Below, piece by piece: positions 7,527-15,713 of a DNA stretch of 64,000 nt. Both the position numbers and the translations under genes were made by a program. Source of the stretch: Siphonobacter sp. BAB-5405 (lineage in GTDB: Bacteria > Bacteroidota > Bacteroidia > Cytophagales > Spirosomataceae); the NCBI RefSeq assembly GCF_002872335.1, contig NZ_NJAG01000009.1, forward strand, positions 62,001-126,000, in the 5' to 3' direction. The notes beneath the pieces were generated by a model. The model did not search any database, was not told the origin of the DNA, and saw only the letters and a list, made by a program, of their open reading frames with translations. Every line of letters begins with the position of its first letter. Position 1 is the first letter of the stretch.

Positions 7527-8627
7527 TTACTTGTCCTCTGCCCAGTTTTGAATTGACCGTATACCTGCGACGGCGGATTCGCCCGCGGGTGGAATTAATG
7601 CTTTGAAACGTTCTTCCGGCAACTGCTTGATGTTCAGTTGGCTGGTATCACGTGCTTCGTGAACGTCTTTGTACTGCGAAGCCGCCAGACGACGGGCAAA
7701 CTCCGGAACGATCTTGTTGGCTCCGTACTTGTTGGCAGAAATTACCGAATGGCGGGCTACCTTCGTAGGGCCTTCAATGGTCCAGTCCGCCGTGTTTTTG
7801 CGTTCGAATCGGCAGGTGTTGCAGATGAAATCCAGTACTTCACCCCACTGGTTTTTACGAGCCGTCACCCGAATCACCTCATCGCCCCGGTACCAGAGCG
7901 TGACTTTCCCCGAACACTTTTCGCAGTCGCAGTGAGCATCAACGGGCTTGGTAAACCAGACCCGGTTTTTGAAGCGATACGTCTTGTCCGTCAACGCACC
8001 TACGGGACACACATCGATTACGTTTCCGGAAAAATCATTGTCAATCGCTTTTTCGATGTACGTTGAAATCTCCGCATGATCGCCGCGATTCAGTACCCCG
8101 TGTACGCGTTTGCCGGTAATCTGATCAGCCGTGAATACGCAACGGTAACACAGAATGCAGCGGGTCATGTGCAACTGAATATTCGGCCCGAGATCCTGTT
8201 TTTCAAAGGTCCGGCGTTCTTCTTCGTACCGCGTTTGCTGAACGCCGTGCTGGAAGGAAAAGTCCTGCAAGTGGCATTCCCCCGCCTGATCGCAAATGGG
8301 ACAATCGAGGGGGTGATTCAGTAACAAAAATTCAACGATGCCTTTCCGCGTTTCGAGAACCTGTTCGTTCACGGTATTTTCCACGATCATGCCATCCTGA
8401 ACCTGCGTGATACAGGAAGGCACCAGCTTGGGCATAGGGCGGGGGTCTTTTTCAGAGCCCGCTGTTACTTTTACCAGACAGGCCCGACACTTGCCACCCG
8501 AAGCCTTTAATGGCTCGTAGTAACACATGGCCGGCGGAGCTACTTCTGGACCAATCTTCCGGGCCGCCTGAAGAATGGTCGTACCCGGTTCGACTTCAAT
8601 GGTGATATTATCAATCGTAACTTTCAT
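7527..8627 (-). CDS. nuoG: NADH-quinone oxidoreductase subunit G, short form without the large molybdopterin-like domain
   Basis: NuoG holds several iron-sulfur clusters in the electron wire of complex I. The start is the ATG at 8625-8627 (MKVTIDNITIEVEPGTT); the frame runs on upstream only by translating a GAAT simple repeat. In order: a [2Fe-2S] plant-type ferredoxin domain (C-MCYYEPL, GGKCRACLVKV), the HPLDCPICDQAGEC His/Cys cluster, CILCYRC...CPVGAL, then CEKCSG...CNTCRF, the start of the Fe4S4 domain of molybdopterin oxidoreductases. The protein stops at 366 residues, while enterobacterial NuoG exceeds 900. The missing part is the degenerate molybdopterin domain. As I recall, short NuoG occurs in other Bacteroidota, so it is likely functional and not broken. 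Confidence 0.93.
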   Translation of the reverse strand: MKVTIDNITIEVEPGTTILQAARKIGPEVAPPAMCYYEPLKASGGKCRACLVKVTAGSEKDPRPMPKLVPSCITQVQDGMIVENTVNEQVLETRKGIVEFLLLNHPLDCPICDQAGECHLQDFSFQHGVQQTRYEEERRTFEKQDLGPNIQLHMTRCILCYRCVFTADQITGKRVHGVLNRGDHAEISTYIEKAIDNDFSGNVIDVCPVGALTDKTYRFKNRVWFTKPVDAHCDCEKCSGKVTLWYRGDEVIRVTARKNQWGEVLDFICNTCRFERKNTADWTIEGPTKVARHSVISANKYGANKIVPEFARRLAASQYKDVHEARDTSQLNIKQLPEERFKALIPPAGESAVAGIRSIQNWAEDK

Positions 8628-8640
8628 GTCATTACAATTT

Positions 8641-8701
8641 TGAATGAATGAATGAATGAATGAGCGAATGATAGGATAAGGCACTCACTCATTCATTCAT
8701 T
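8641..8701. repeat. GAAT tetranucleotide repeat forming a hairpin in the nuoG-nuoF spacer
   Basis: Five or more tandem GAAT units at about 8641-8664 are mirrored by CTCATTCATTCATT at 8688-8701, the reverse complement of 8651-8664 (14 bp, loop 23). The right arm overlaps the nuoF stop codon. It lies 60 bases before the nuoG start and so in the message between the two genes. Confidence 0.85.
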
Positions 8702-10043
8702 AAACCAGTTCCATGTGGCCTTTGAATACCGCACCGGGACGCGTCGCTTCCTGCGGATTGGTAATGTGCCATTCAAATTCGTCCCGGAAGTGCCGGATGG
8801 CTGAGGCGATGGGCCAGGCTGCTGCATCCCCCAGCGGACAAATGGTATTGCCTTCAATCTTCTTGGCTACATCCACCAGTAAGTCAATGTCGTGCATGGA
8901 GCCGTGGCCGTGTTCAATACGGTGGAGGACCTTCTCCATCCAGCCCGTACCTTCCCGGCAGGGTGAACACTGCCCGCAGGATTCATGGTGATAGAATCGG
9001 CTGAAATTCCAGGTATTTCGCACGATACAGGTCGTTTCATCCATGGCAATAAAGCCACCCGAGCCCATCATGGTCCCCGTAGCAAAGCCACCGTCGGCCA
9101 GGGATTCGTAGGACATCAGGCGATCTTCACCCGCAGCGGTTTTTAGTAACATCGCGGCGGGCAGAATGGGTACGGATGAACCTCCCGCTACCACCGCTTT
9201 CAAATGGTGACCGTCGCGAATACCACCACACCATTCGTCAGAGTAGATGAATTCCTGTACGGGCAGGCCCAGTGGGATTTCGTACACGCCCGGTTTTTTG
9301 AGGTGACCGGAGGCCGAAATCAGTTTCGTACCCGTTGAACGGCCAATCCCGATGGCGGCATAGGCATCGCCTCCGTTATTGACAATCCAGGAAGTCGTAG
9401 AAATAGACTCGACGTTATTAACTACCGTTGGGCATTGATACAGACCCTTGACCGCCGGAAAAGGAGGTTTATTTCGGGGGTTTCCCCGTTTGCCTTCCAG
9501 CGATTCGAGCAGAGCCGTTTCTTCACCGCAGATATACGCTCCCCCACCAGGTTGTACGTAGAGTTCGAGATCGTAGCCTGAACCCAGAATGTTTTTTCCA
9601 AGAAAACCGGCTGCCTTTGCTTCCGCAATGGCTTTTTCCAAAATGCGAACCACGTACATTAGCTCGCCCCGCACGTAGATGTAACTGGCATTGGCCCCCA
9701 GAGCGTAGCTGGATACAATCATGCCCTCAATCAGCAAATGCGGGATGGTTTTCATCAGCCAGTGGTCCTTAAAGGTACCGGGCTCTGATTCATCGGCATT
9801 GCAAACCAGATAGCGGGGAACGCCTTCGGGTTTCGCCAGAAACGACCACTTCATACCCATGGGGAAACCCGCCCCGCCGCGACCGCGAACGCCCGATTTC
9901 TTTACTTCTTCCACCACTTCGTCGGGCGTCATGGTTTTGATGGCTTTTTCTACGGCGGCATAACCTCCGTTTTTGCGGTATACATCAAAGGTCTCAATTC
10001 CCGGAAGGTGGGTATGAGCCGTAAGTATCTTAGGAAGCGACAT
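8700..10043 (-). CDS. nuoF: NADH-quinone oxidoreductase subunit F, NADH/FMN-binding
   Basis: NuoF oxidises NADH with FMN and holds the N3 [4Fe-4S] cluster. Motifs seen: RGRGGAGFPMGMKW (NADH site) near residue 54, CNADESEPGTFKDH (FMN), GAGAYICGEETALLESLEG-type segment (here GGGAYICGEETALLESLEG), and ESCGQCSPCREG...NTICPLGDAAAWP with the cluster cysteines. The 447 residues match the family. The gap to nuoG holds the GAAT hairpin; the gap to nuoE holds a 17-bp inverted repeat. Confidence 0.98.
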   Translation of the reverse strand: MSLPKILTAHTHLPGIETFDVYRKNGGYAAVEKAIKTMTPDEVVEEVKKSGVRGRGGAGFPMGMKWSFLAKPEGVPRYLVCNADESEPGTFKDHWLMKTIPHLLIEGMIVSSYALGANASYIYVRGELMYVVRILEKAIAEAKAAGFLGKNILGSGYDLELYVQPGGGAYICGEETALLESLEGKRGNPRNKPPFPAVKGLYQCPTVVNNVESISTTSWIVNNGGDAYAAIGIGRSTGTKLISASGHLKKPGVYEIPLGLPVQEFIYSDEWCGGIRDGHHLKAVVAGGSSVPILPAAMLLKTAAGEDRLMSYESLADGGFATGTMMGSGGFIAMDETTCIVRNTWNFSRFYHHESCGQCSPCREGTGWMEKVLHRIEHGHGSMHDIDLLVDVAKKIEGNTICPLGDAAAWPIASAIRHFRDEFEWHITNPQEATRPGAVFKGHMELV

Positions 10044-10062
10044 AATAGAGTTTGGATCTATC

Positions 10063-10120
10063 GTTTAGCGTTTTGAGTTTAGGGTTTAGCGTTGTGTTTA
10101 ACTAACTCAAAACGCTAAAC
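10063..10120. repeat. 17-bp inverted repeat in the nuoF-nuoE spacer
   Basis: GTTTAGCGTTTTGAGTT (10063-10079) recurs as its exact reverse complement at 10104-10120, loop 24 bases. It differs by only a few bases from the repeat in the nuoI-nuoH spacer, so the two belong to one family. Confidence 0.85.
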
Positions 10121-10138
10121 TCAAAACCCTGAACGTCA

Positions 10139-10636
10139 CTACTGCTTGAGTTCATCAATAATTTCGTCTACTTTCTCAATCGTCAGGTGCGTGTAGTACT
10201 TTTCGCGGATCTGGAAGCAGGGGCCCCAGCCGCAGGCGGCCAGGCATTCCACGGGCTTGATCGTGAACAGCTTATCGGCCGAAGTTTCACCATCCTGAGC
10301 ACCGATTTTCTGCTTCAAATGGGCGTAGACTTCTTCGCCCCCCATCAGCATACAAGGACCGGTTCGGCAGTATTCGATGACGTGCTTGCCGACGGGTTCG
10401 AGGTGGTACATGGTGTAAAACGTCGCCACTTCGTATACTTCGATGGGTTGTATACCCAGCAATTCTGCAACATAATCCATCCCTTCCGCGGGCGTCCAGC
10501 CTTCCTGTTCCTGTAACAGGTGCAGGAGCGGGAGTAGGGCCGATTTTTGCCGACCTTCGGGGTAATGGGTTAGTATTTCTTTGGCTCGTTCCAGCCGTTC
10601 CGGCGTGAATTCGATGCGGGGTTTTGTTTCAAGCAT
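10139..10636 (-). CDS. nuoE: NADH-quinone oxidoreductase subunit E, [2Fe-2S]
   Basis: NuoE binds the off-path N1a cluster next to NuoF. The thioredoxin-like fold is marked by VYEVATFYTMYHLEPVGKHVIEYCRTGPC (first cluster cysteines) and ECLAACGWGPC (second pair). The 165 residues fit the family. It follows nuoD with a gap of six bases, so translation may be coupled. Confidence 0.97.
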   Translation of the reverse strand: MLETKPRIEFTPERLERAKEILTHYPEGRQKSALLPLLHLLQEQEGWTPAEGMDYVAELLGIQPIEVYEVATFYTMYHLEPVGKHVIEYCRTGPCMLMGGEEVYAHLKQKIGAQDGETSADKLFTIKPVECLAACGWGPCFQIREKYYTHLTIEKVDEIIDELKQ

Positions 10637-10642
10637 GGGAGG

Positions 10643-11923
10643 TTAAGCGTCTAATTCACCGGCAATTACGTTCATGCTACTCATGATAATGATGGCATCG
10701 GACAACGTAACGCCCTTGCATAATTCAGGGTAAGACTGATAAAAAATGAAGCAGGGTCGCCTCATTTTCAGTCGGTAAGGACTCCGGCCACCGTCCGAAA
10801 TCAGGTGGAAGCCCAGCTCTCCATTGCCGCCTTCAACGGCATGGTACACCTCGCCCACGGGAATCGGAATTTCACCCATGACAATTTTGAAGTGATAGAT
10901 GAGAGCTTCCATGTTGCGGTATACTTCTTGTTTAGGAGGCAAGTAGTACTCCGGAGCATCGGCGTGGAAGGGGCCTTCAGGCAGGTTTTCTACGGCCTGC
11001 TGGATGATTTTAAAGCTCTCCCAGATTTCTCCGTTGCGTACCATGAAGCGATCGTAGGTATCGCCCGAGTAACCAACCGGAATATCAAAGTCAAAATCCT
11101 GGTAAGAAGAATACGGACTCATCACCCGCACGTCGTAATCGATGCCCGCGGCCCGCAGGTTCGGCCCACTGAAGCCGTACTGAAGGGCCATCTCCTGCGA
11201 TACCGGACCTACACCCACCGTACGATCAATGAAAATACGGTTGCGATTCAGCATCTTCTCAAACTCCTGCATCACGGGTGGGAAGCTGCGAATGAATTCA
11301 CGGATTTTACGAATGGCTTCGTTAGACAAATCCCGCTCCATTCCCCCGAAACGACCCATATTGGTCGTCAGACGGGCTCCACACATTTCTTCGTAAATCT
11401 CGTAAATTTCCTCGCGTTTCTGCATCACGTACAGAAAGCCCGTAAAGGCTCCGGAATCTACGCCCAGAATGGAGTTACAAATGAGGTGATCGGCAATGCG
11501 GGCCAGTTCCATCATGATTACCCGGATGTACTGAGCCCGTTTGGGTACTTCGATGCCGAGTAATTTCTCGACCGTCATGTGCCAGCCCATGTTGTTGATC
11601 GGACTGGAACAGTAGTTCATCCGGTCGGTCAGCGTAGTAATCTGGTACAGGGGGCGGCGTTCGGCTATTTTTTCGAAAGCCCGGTGGATATAACCAATCG
11701 TCGGTACGCCCGAAACGATTTTCTCACCGTCCATCGTTAAAATATTCTGGAAAATCCCGTGCGTGGAAGGGTGCGTTGGCCCGAGGTTGAGGGTGGTAAG
11801 TTCGCGACCGTCTTCCGCAATTAGGGGTACACCATCCTTGAGGGCCAGGTTTCCTACCTGCGGACCCATAACGGCCGGCTGATCCCGCTGGGTTAATGTA
11901 TTATTTGTGTTGGTTTCGCTCAT
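10643..11923 (-). CDS. nuoD: NADH-quinone oxidoreductase subunit D
   Basis: NuoD (49-kDa homologue) builds the quinone-binding pocket with NuoB. Recognisable stretches are LNLGPTHPSTHGIF near residue 45 with the quinone-site histidine, GYIHRGFEK-like GYIHRAFEKI, RMNYCSS and the C-terminal ISDGGRSPYRLKMRRPCF. 426 residues, as expected for a separate NuoD (not fused to NuoC). The N-terminal ~35 residues are Asn/Thr-rich and variable. Six bases separate it from nuoE. Confidence 0.97.
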   Translation of the reverse strand: MSETNTNNTLTQRDQPAVMGPQVGNLALKDGVPLIAEDGRELTTLNLGPTHPSTHGIFQNILTMDGEKIVSGVPTIGYIHRAFEKIAERRPLYQITTLTDRMNYCSSPINNMGWHMTVEKLLGIEVPKRAQYIRVIMMELARIADHLICNSILGVDSGAFTGFLYVMQKREEIYEIYEEMCGARLTTNMGRFGGMERDLSNEAIRKIREFIRSFPPVMQEFEKMLNRNRIFIDRTVGVGPVSQEMALQYGFSGPNLRAAGIDYDVRVMSPYSSYQDFDFDIPVGYSGDTYDRFMVRNGEIWESFKIIQQAVENLPEGPFHADAPEYYLPPKQEVYRNMEALIYHFKIVMGEIPIPVGEVYHAVEGGNGELGFHLISDGGRSPYRLKMRRPCFIFYQSYPELCKGVTLSDAIIIMSSMNVIAGELDA

Positions 11924-11998
11924 CGGATTAGGCTTTTTAGCAGTTCGCTGCAGTGAGGTCAGTGGAGTTCCAGGGGAGCATCCCCCGTGGGAATCCGC

Positions 11999-12499
11999 CT
12001 AGCGGCCAAAAAGGGCGTCGATTTTGTCCTGACGGGTCGCGTCTTCCAGCGGAAATTCTTTCCGCATGGGGAAGTAATCCATTTCCTCGATGTTCAGAAT
12101 CCGAATCAGGTTCGGGTGACCCACGAAATTGATACCGAAGAAATCATACGCTTCCCGCTCCATCCAGTTGGCACTCTTATGCAGGTCAACAATCGTAGGA
12201 ACGTCTGGAGCTTCGATGGGAACGAAAATCCGGATCATAATGCGATGATTGTGCGTCCAGCTGTGGAGGTGATAGACCACGCTCAGTTCACCACCTGTAT
12301 TATCCGGGTAGTGAATACCGGCTAAATCGGTAAGATATTGGAATTTAAACGTTGGATGGTTATACAAATACGCAATCATGGGCTTGGCCGTCTCGACGGT
12401 CGTAAAGACACTCATGATTTCGTGATGCTCTTCAAACCCCGCAATCTTATCACCGTATTGAGCCAACAGATCGTCGGCAATTTCCTGATTACTAAGCAT
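11999..12499 (-). CDS. nuoC: NADH-quinone oxidoreductase subunit C
   Basis: NuoC (30-kDa homologue) is a structural subunit of the peripheral arm. The family signature is seen as SANWMEREAYDFFGINFVGHPNLIRIL near residues 113-140 (ERExxDxxGI). The 166 residues match stand-alone NuoC. It overlaps the start of the region of nuoB closely: only 32 bases lie between the two genes. A 75-base spacer separates it from nuoD. Confidence 0.97.
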   Translation of the reverse strand: MLSNQEIADDLLAQYGDKIAGFEEHHEIMSVFTTVETAKPMIAYLYNHPTFKFQYLTDLAGIHYPDNTGGELSVVYHLHSWTHNHRIMIRIFVPIEAPDVPTIVDLHKSANWMEREAYDFFGINFVGHPNLIRILNIEEMDYFPMRKEFPLEDATRQDKIDALFGR

Positions 12500-12531
12500 A
12501 AGTAGTTTTCAACGAGGGAATGAAGCCGTAG

Positions 12532-13089
12532 CTATTTGATAATTCCGTACGATTCGAGCAGTGCCTTATACTCGTCAGAATCCCGACGACGCAACGGCTC
12601 GTTTTTAACAATCTCCTGTAATTGCATAACCCCATCCAGAATCTGCTCGGGCCGGGGTGGGCAACCCGGGACGTAGACATCCACGGGAACAATACGGTCA
12701 ATGCCCTGTAGCACCGAATACGTATCAAAAATGCCACCCGAAGAGGCACAGGCTCCCACGGCAATGACCCAGCGAGGTTCGGCCATCTGAATGTACGTTT
12801 GCCGTACAATCGGAGCCATTTTCTTGGCAATGGTACCCATCACCAGCAGCATATCCGATTGCCGGGGTGAGAAGCTCGGACGTTCCGACCCAAAGCGGGC
12901 CAGATCATACGTAGCACCCATCGTAGCCATGAACTCGATTCCGCAGCAGGAGGTAGCAAAAGGAAGCGGCCAGAGCGAGTTGCTGCGGGCCAGAGCAATT
13001 ACTTTTTCAAACGAAGTAGCAAAGAAACCCGAACCGCCGTAGCCGTCCGGAGCATCTACAATTTTGATAGTATTGGGTCTATCGCTCAT
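12532..13089 (-). CDS. nuoB: NADH-quinone oxidoreductase subunit B, [4Fe-4S] N2
   Basis: NuoB carries the terminal cluster N2 that reduces quinone. The tandem cysteines are in [11 protein letters not shown] near residue 46, with further ligands in [10 protein letters not shown] and [12 protein letters not shown]. The 185 residues fit the family. Gaps: 42 bases after nuoA, 32 bases before nuoC. Confidence 0.98.
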   Translation of the reverse strand: MSDRPNTIKIVDAPDGYGGSGFFATSFEKVIALARSNSLWPLPFATSCCGIEFMATMGATYDLARFGSERPSFSPRQSDMLLVMGTIAKKMAPIVRQTYIQMAEPRWVIAVGACASSGGIFDTYSVLQGIDRIVPVDVYVPGCPPRPEQILDGVMQLQEIVKNEPLRRRDSDEYKALLESYGIIK

Positions 13090-13131
13090 AGTTGGAATAC
13101 TGTTCAGGGGACGTAGCCCAGGGACAAGACC

Positions 13132-13527
13132 TTAGTCCTGATCCCACTTCAATACGCCCTTTTTAATTACGTAATAGAAACCCGCCAGCAGCAGGAGCAT
13201 GAAAACGATCATTTCTCCAAATACCAGCATCCCTAACCCTTCATTTCGAAACTTGAGGAAATTGACCGCCCAGGGGTACATGAAGATGATTTCTACATCA
13301 AAAAGCACGAAAAGAATAGCCGTTAAAAAGTATTTAACGGAAATAGGAGCCCGGGCATCACCGTAAACGGGGATACCGCACTCCCAGGGATCTTCTTTTC
13401 GAAGTGTACTACTGGTTTTACGACGACCCGTAAGCAGGTGAGTCGCCAGCATCGTCATTCCGATGAATCCGGAAGCCGCAATAAATTGTACTACGACGGG
13501 TGCAAAATCCGCGGGAAGTGAAGCCAT
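13132..13527 (-). CDS. nuoA: NADH-quinone oxidoreductase subunit A, first gene of the nuo operon
   Basis: NuoA is a small membrane subunit next to the quinone channel. The 131 residues have three hydrophobic helices (about residues 8-27, 66-87, 96-117) and the conserved loop YECG-type sequence, here EDPWECGIPVYGDARAPISVKYFLTAILFVLFDVEI, with the conserved cysteine and acidic FDVE. It is the first gene of nuoABCDEFGHIJ. A promoter candidate lies 75-107 bases upstream. Confidence 0.96.
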   Translation of the reverse strand: MASLPADFAPVVVQFIAASGFIGMTMLATHLLTGRRKTSSTLRKEDPWECGIPVYGDARAPISVKYFLTAILFVLFDVEIIFMYPWAVNFLKFRNEGLGMLVFGEMIVFMLLLLAGFYYVIKKGVLKWDQD

Positions 13528-13601
13528 AGGAAACGAGGTACGGGTGATTATAAGTAAAGCCTATGTCCGGCTCGATATTAAAATTGTACTTTCTTTACTT
13601 A

Positions 13602-13634
13602 CAAAAATCGCATTTCCCGGCATCTTTCCCAATC
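13602..13634 (-). promoter_or_regulatory. Candidate promoter of the nuo operon
   Basis: On the minus strand a TTG box and GATTTTTG are 20 bases apart, close to the Bacteroidota pattern TTG / TAnnTTTG (one mismatch in the -7 box). Transcription would start near 13595, leaving a leader of about 70 bases before nuoA. Inferred by eye only. Confidence 0.4.
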
Positions 13635-13706
13635 TTCTGAGGATTTTAGAATCTTTCTAAATAATATTAGATTATTCTAACCCCGCTACAGGAAATTGCT
13701 ACTTTT

Positions 13707-15074
13707 TCACAGTTTATTTAAAAGTTTACGACCCATTTCGACAAAATAACTACCCGTATTGGGGCCGAACCAGTTCATGGCTACGCTCTCGTAGGTGTCG
13801 CGGGTCCAGTACTTGTCGGGCGTTACGTAACCGATGTAATAGCCGTTGAAACTGGTAACGATCAGGTGCTGGTTTTTCTGCCGGGCTACTGCTGAAAAGT
13901 CAGTGACCAGTTCGCCGGAAAAATCGCAGGGCATTCCCAGCAATACCGTCTGACCAATGCGTAAGGCCTTCAGATCGGCTTCAGCCTTTCCAAAGAGCCA
14001 GTTAAAAACCCACGGACGAAGTTTCCAGCCTTTGGCAATTTGAAGCTGAGGTTGGCGTAATCCGAGGGGAAGGGTGACAAATTCCAGTGCACGAGCCTTT
14101 TGGGTAGATAGGGTCCCGTACGCTTTTTCAATATCGCTGAGTAAGGCCCGGGCCTGGTTGTTCATTTCTTCATCGTCGGTCTGGCCCTCAGTCTTGGGTC
14201 GCATGGAACCTACGGCTCCGGCCATATAGGCTGCGAAATTCACGGTCTCCTTTTCCAGAGAATCCACCAGAATGCCGGGATAATCCCGCGATACCACCAG
14301 GTTATCGTCATTGATCAGCGTCGCATGAGCGGCATACGTCACCAGCAGAGCCGTTTCACCCGTAGCCTTCTTGAATTTAAGCATCCGGATGAGACTATCG
14401 ACTGTACCTTCATTTCCTACTAAACGGTTTTCAATGCGATCGGGCTCACTGATTGCTCCGTACCCTATTTCGGTAGGAGCCAGTCGTTGCGTAGCCTCCG
14501 AAATAGCCGTAATAATTTGTTTAGCTAAAAACGCTTCTACTTCAGGATTGTAGTTTCCCGCAATCAGTTCGCTACCCACGCCTGCCTGCCAGCCGCCCGC
14601 ACTATTGTGGCTATGAATGGCTCCGTAATAAATGCGATCCGCCGGGAAGCCCAGGTTCTTCGGCCATTGTGCCTGCACGGCTGCTACTACCGTGGGGGGG
14701 ACGATGAGTAAATCGGAAGCAATCAGAGCCGTACGCGTTTTCCCATTGTCAAAGACGAACGCCCGTACCCACAGGGAATCCCGTACCCCCGTAGACACTT
14801 TGCCCCGGCGGGTGCCGTAACCCGCCAACGGGGTTGCGTAGCTGGGTGTGATGTTCGCCTTCGCCCAACCAACATTTAGGGTAGGTCCGGTTGTATCCAC
14901 CCGCTGCGAGGCCAGTTGCTGATCCACCTGCTGAAGATTCTGCTGGGTTTGCTGGTACGCTTCGGTGGCGGTATAGGGCGTTTCGTCAACGGTCGTCATA
15001 GTAACCGCCAAAATCAGGAGAATAAGAACAATAAGAGCCAGGGAAATCTTGGTAATGAGGCGTAGGAACTTCAT
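13707..15074 (-). CDS. Neutral/alkaline ceramidase-like membrane-anchored protein
   Basis: Neutral ceramidases hydrolyse the amide of ceramides. After an N-terminal hydrophobic anchor (about residues 4-26) the protein has VGWAKANITPSYATPLAGYG, the usual start of the neutral ceramidase N-terminal domain, then FVFDNGKTRTALIASDLL and YYGAIHSHNSAGGW, where histidines expected to bind zinc lie. The start ATG at 15072-15074 was preferred over 15107 since it opens the hydrophobic anchor directly. 455 residues: shorter than full ceramidases (about 650), and the C-terminal immunoglobulin-like domain of those is absent. The substrate may therefore differ. It lies 180 bases upstream of nuoA on the same strand but is unlikely to share its function. 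Confidence 0.8.
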   Translation of the reverse strand: MKFLRLITKISLALIVLILLILAVTMTTVDETPYTATEAYQQTQQNLQQVDQQLASQRVDTTGPTLNVGWAKANITPSYATPLAGYGTRRGKVSTGVRDSLWVRAFVFDNGKTRTALIASDLLIVPPTVVAAVQAQWPKNLGFPADRIYYGAIHSHNSAGGWQAGVGSELIAGNYNPEVEAFLAKQIITAISEATQRLAPTEIGYGAISEPDRIENRLVGNEGTVDSLIRMLKFKKATGETALLVTYAAHATLINDDNLVVSRDYPGILVDSLEKETVNFAAYMAGAVGSMRPKTEGQTDDEEMNNQARALLSDIEKAYGTLSTQKARALEFVTLPLGLRQPQLQIAKGWKLRPWVFNWLFGKAEADLKALRIGQTVLLGMPCDFSGELVTDFSAVARQKNQHLIVTSFNGYYIGYVTPDKYWTRDTYESVAMNWFGPNTGSYFVEMGRKLLNKL

Positions 15075-15095
15075 GAACAATCCGTTAAAGCAAAG

Positions 15096-15121
15096 AAAAA
15101 ACCCCACCGCTAGGGGTGGGG
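15096..15121 (-). terminator. Rho-independent terminator after the DUF3299-like gene
   Basis: A 7-bp GC stem (15102-15108 with 15115-15121), loop six bases, is followed on the minus strand by six T. It lies between the DUF3299-like gene and the ceramidase-like gene. Confidence 0.75.
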
Positions 15122-15148
15122 CAAAGATAGAAAGGAACGTAGCTGGAC

Positions 15149-15613
15149 TTATTCGCCGTTGTAAATCTCGGCATTGTCCAGAATGTAATTAAGTTCGTAG
15201 ATGTCGCTGGCATTAAGTTTCAGCGTACCCTTGAATGTTTGTACTTCATCCACTTTAAACCGACGGTTTTTCTTCATTTTGAGAGCCATGATCGTTTCCG
15301 GACCCGTACCCGTACAGAAGAAACACATGGAATTCGGGTAGGCCGAAAGTACGAAGGTATTGGTCGTAATGTCTACCGGTACGAGGTAGCCCTTGATGAT
15401 GACTTCCTTATTACTGAGTTTCTGTACGCCAGGACCGAAGTTCGGGTACAGAATATACATTTTCTCTTCAGGATACCACTTCTTCTGAAATTTCACATCC
15501 TTCAGATTCTCCCAGGTAATCTTAGCAGGATCGGCCACTTTCGGGGCGTCCGTTGTCGCGTTTACGAACAGTCCAACGGCCAAAAACAGCGATAATAGTT
15601 TGAATAGCTTCAT
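15149..15613 (-). CDS. DUF3299-like secreted protein, putative metal-handling partner of the ABC permease
   Basis: The 154-residue protein has a signal peptide (about residues 1-20) and then a single small domain: KEVIIKGYLVPVDITTN, SAYPNSMCFFCTGTGPETIMAL, and a beta-rich end. The GYxxPLD start and the later cysteine motif resemble DUF3299 proteins; the CFFC pair could bind a metal or haem. In Vibrio, as I recall, DUF3299 proteins sit in a zinc-regulated ABC gene set (zrg). Here the gene follows the ABC permease on the same strand with a 100-base gap, which suits that reading. Periplasmic location is inferred from the signal peptide; the molecular function is not known. Confidence 0.7.
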   Translation of the reverse strand: MKLFKLLSLFLAVGLFVNATTDAPKVADPAKITWENLKDVKFQKKWYPEEKMYILYPNFGPGVQKLSNKEVIIKGYLVPVDITTNTFVLSAYPNSMCFFCTGTGPETIMALKMKKNRRFKVDEVQTFKGTLKLNASDIYELNYILDNAEIYNGE

Positions 15614-15713
15614 AACACGGAAATGGTTTCAGCAATGAGTAACGCTAAAAATCTGTACAAAGTTACCGCAATCCCTTACTTTTTTCAACAAGGTTGCAAT
15701 CAGCTTTCTGGAA

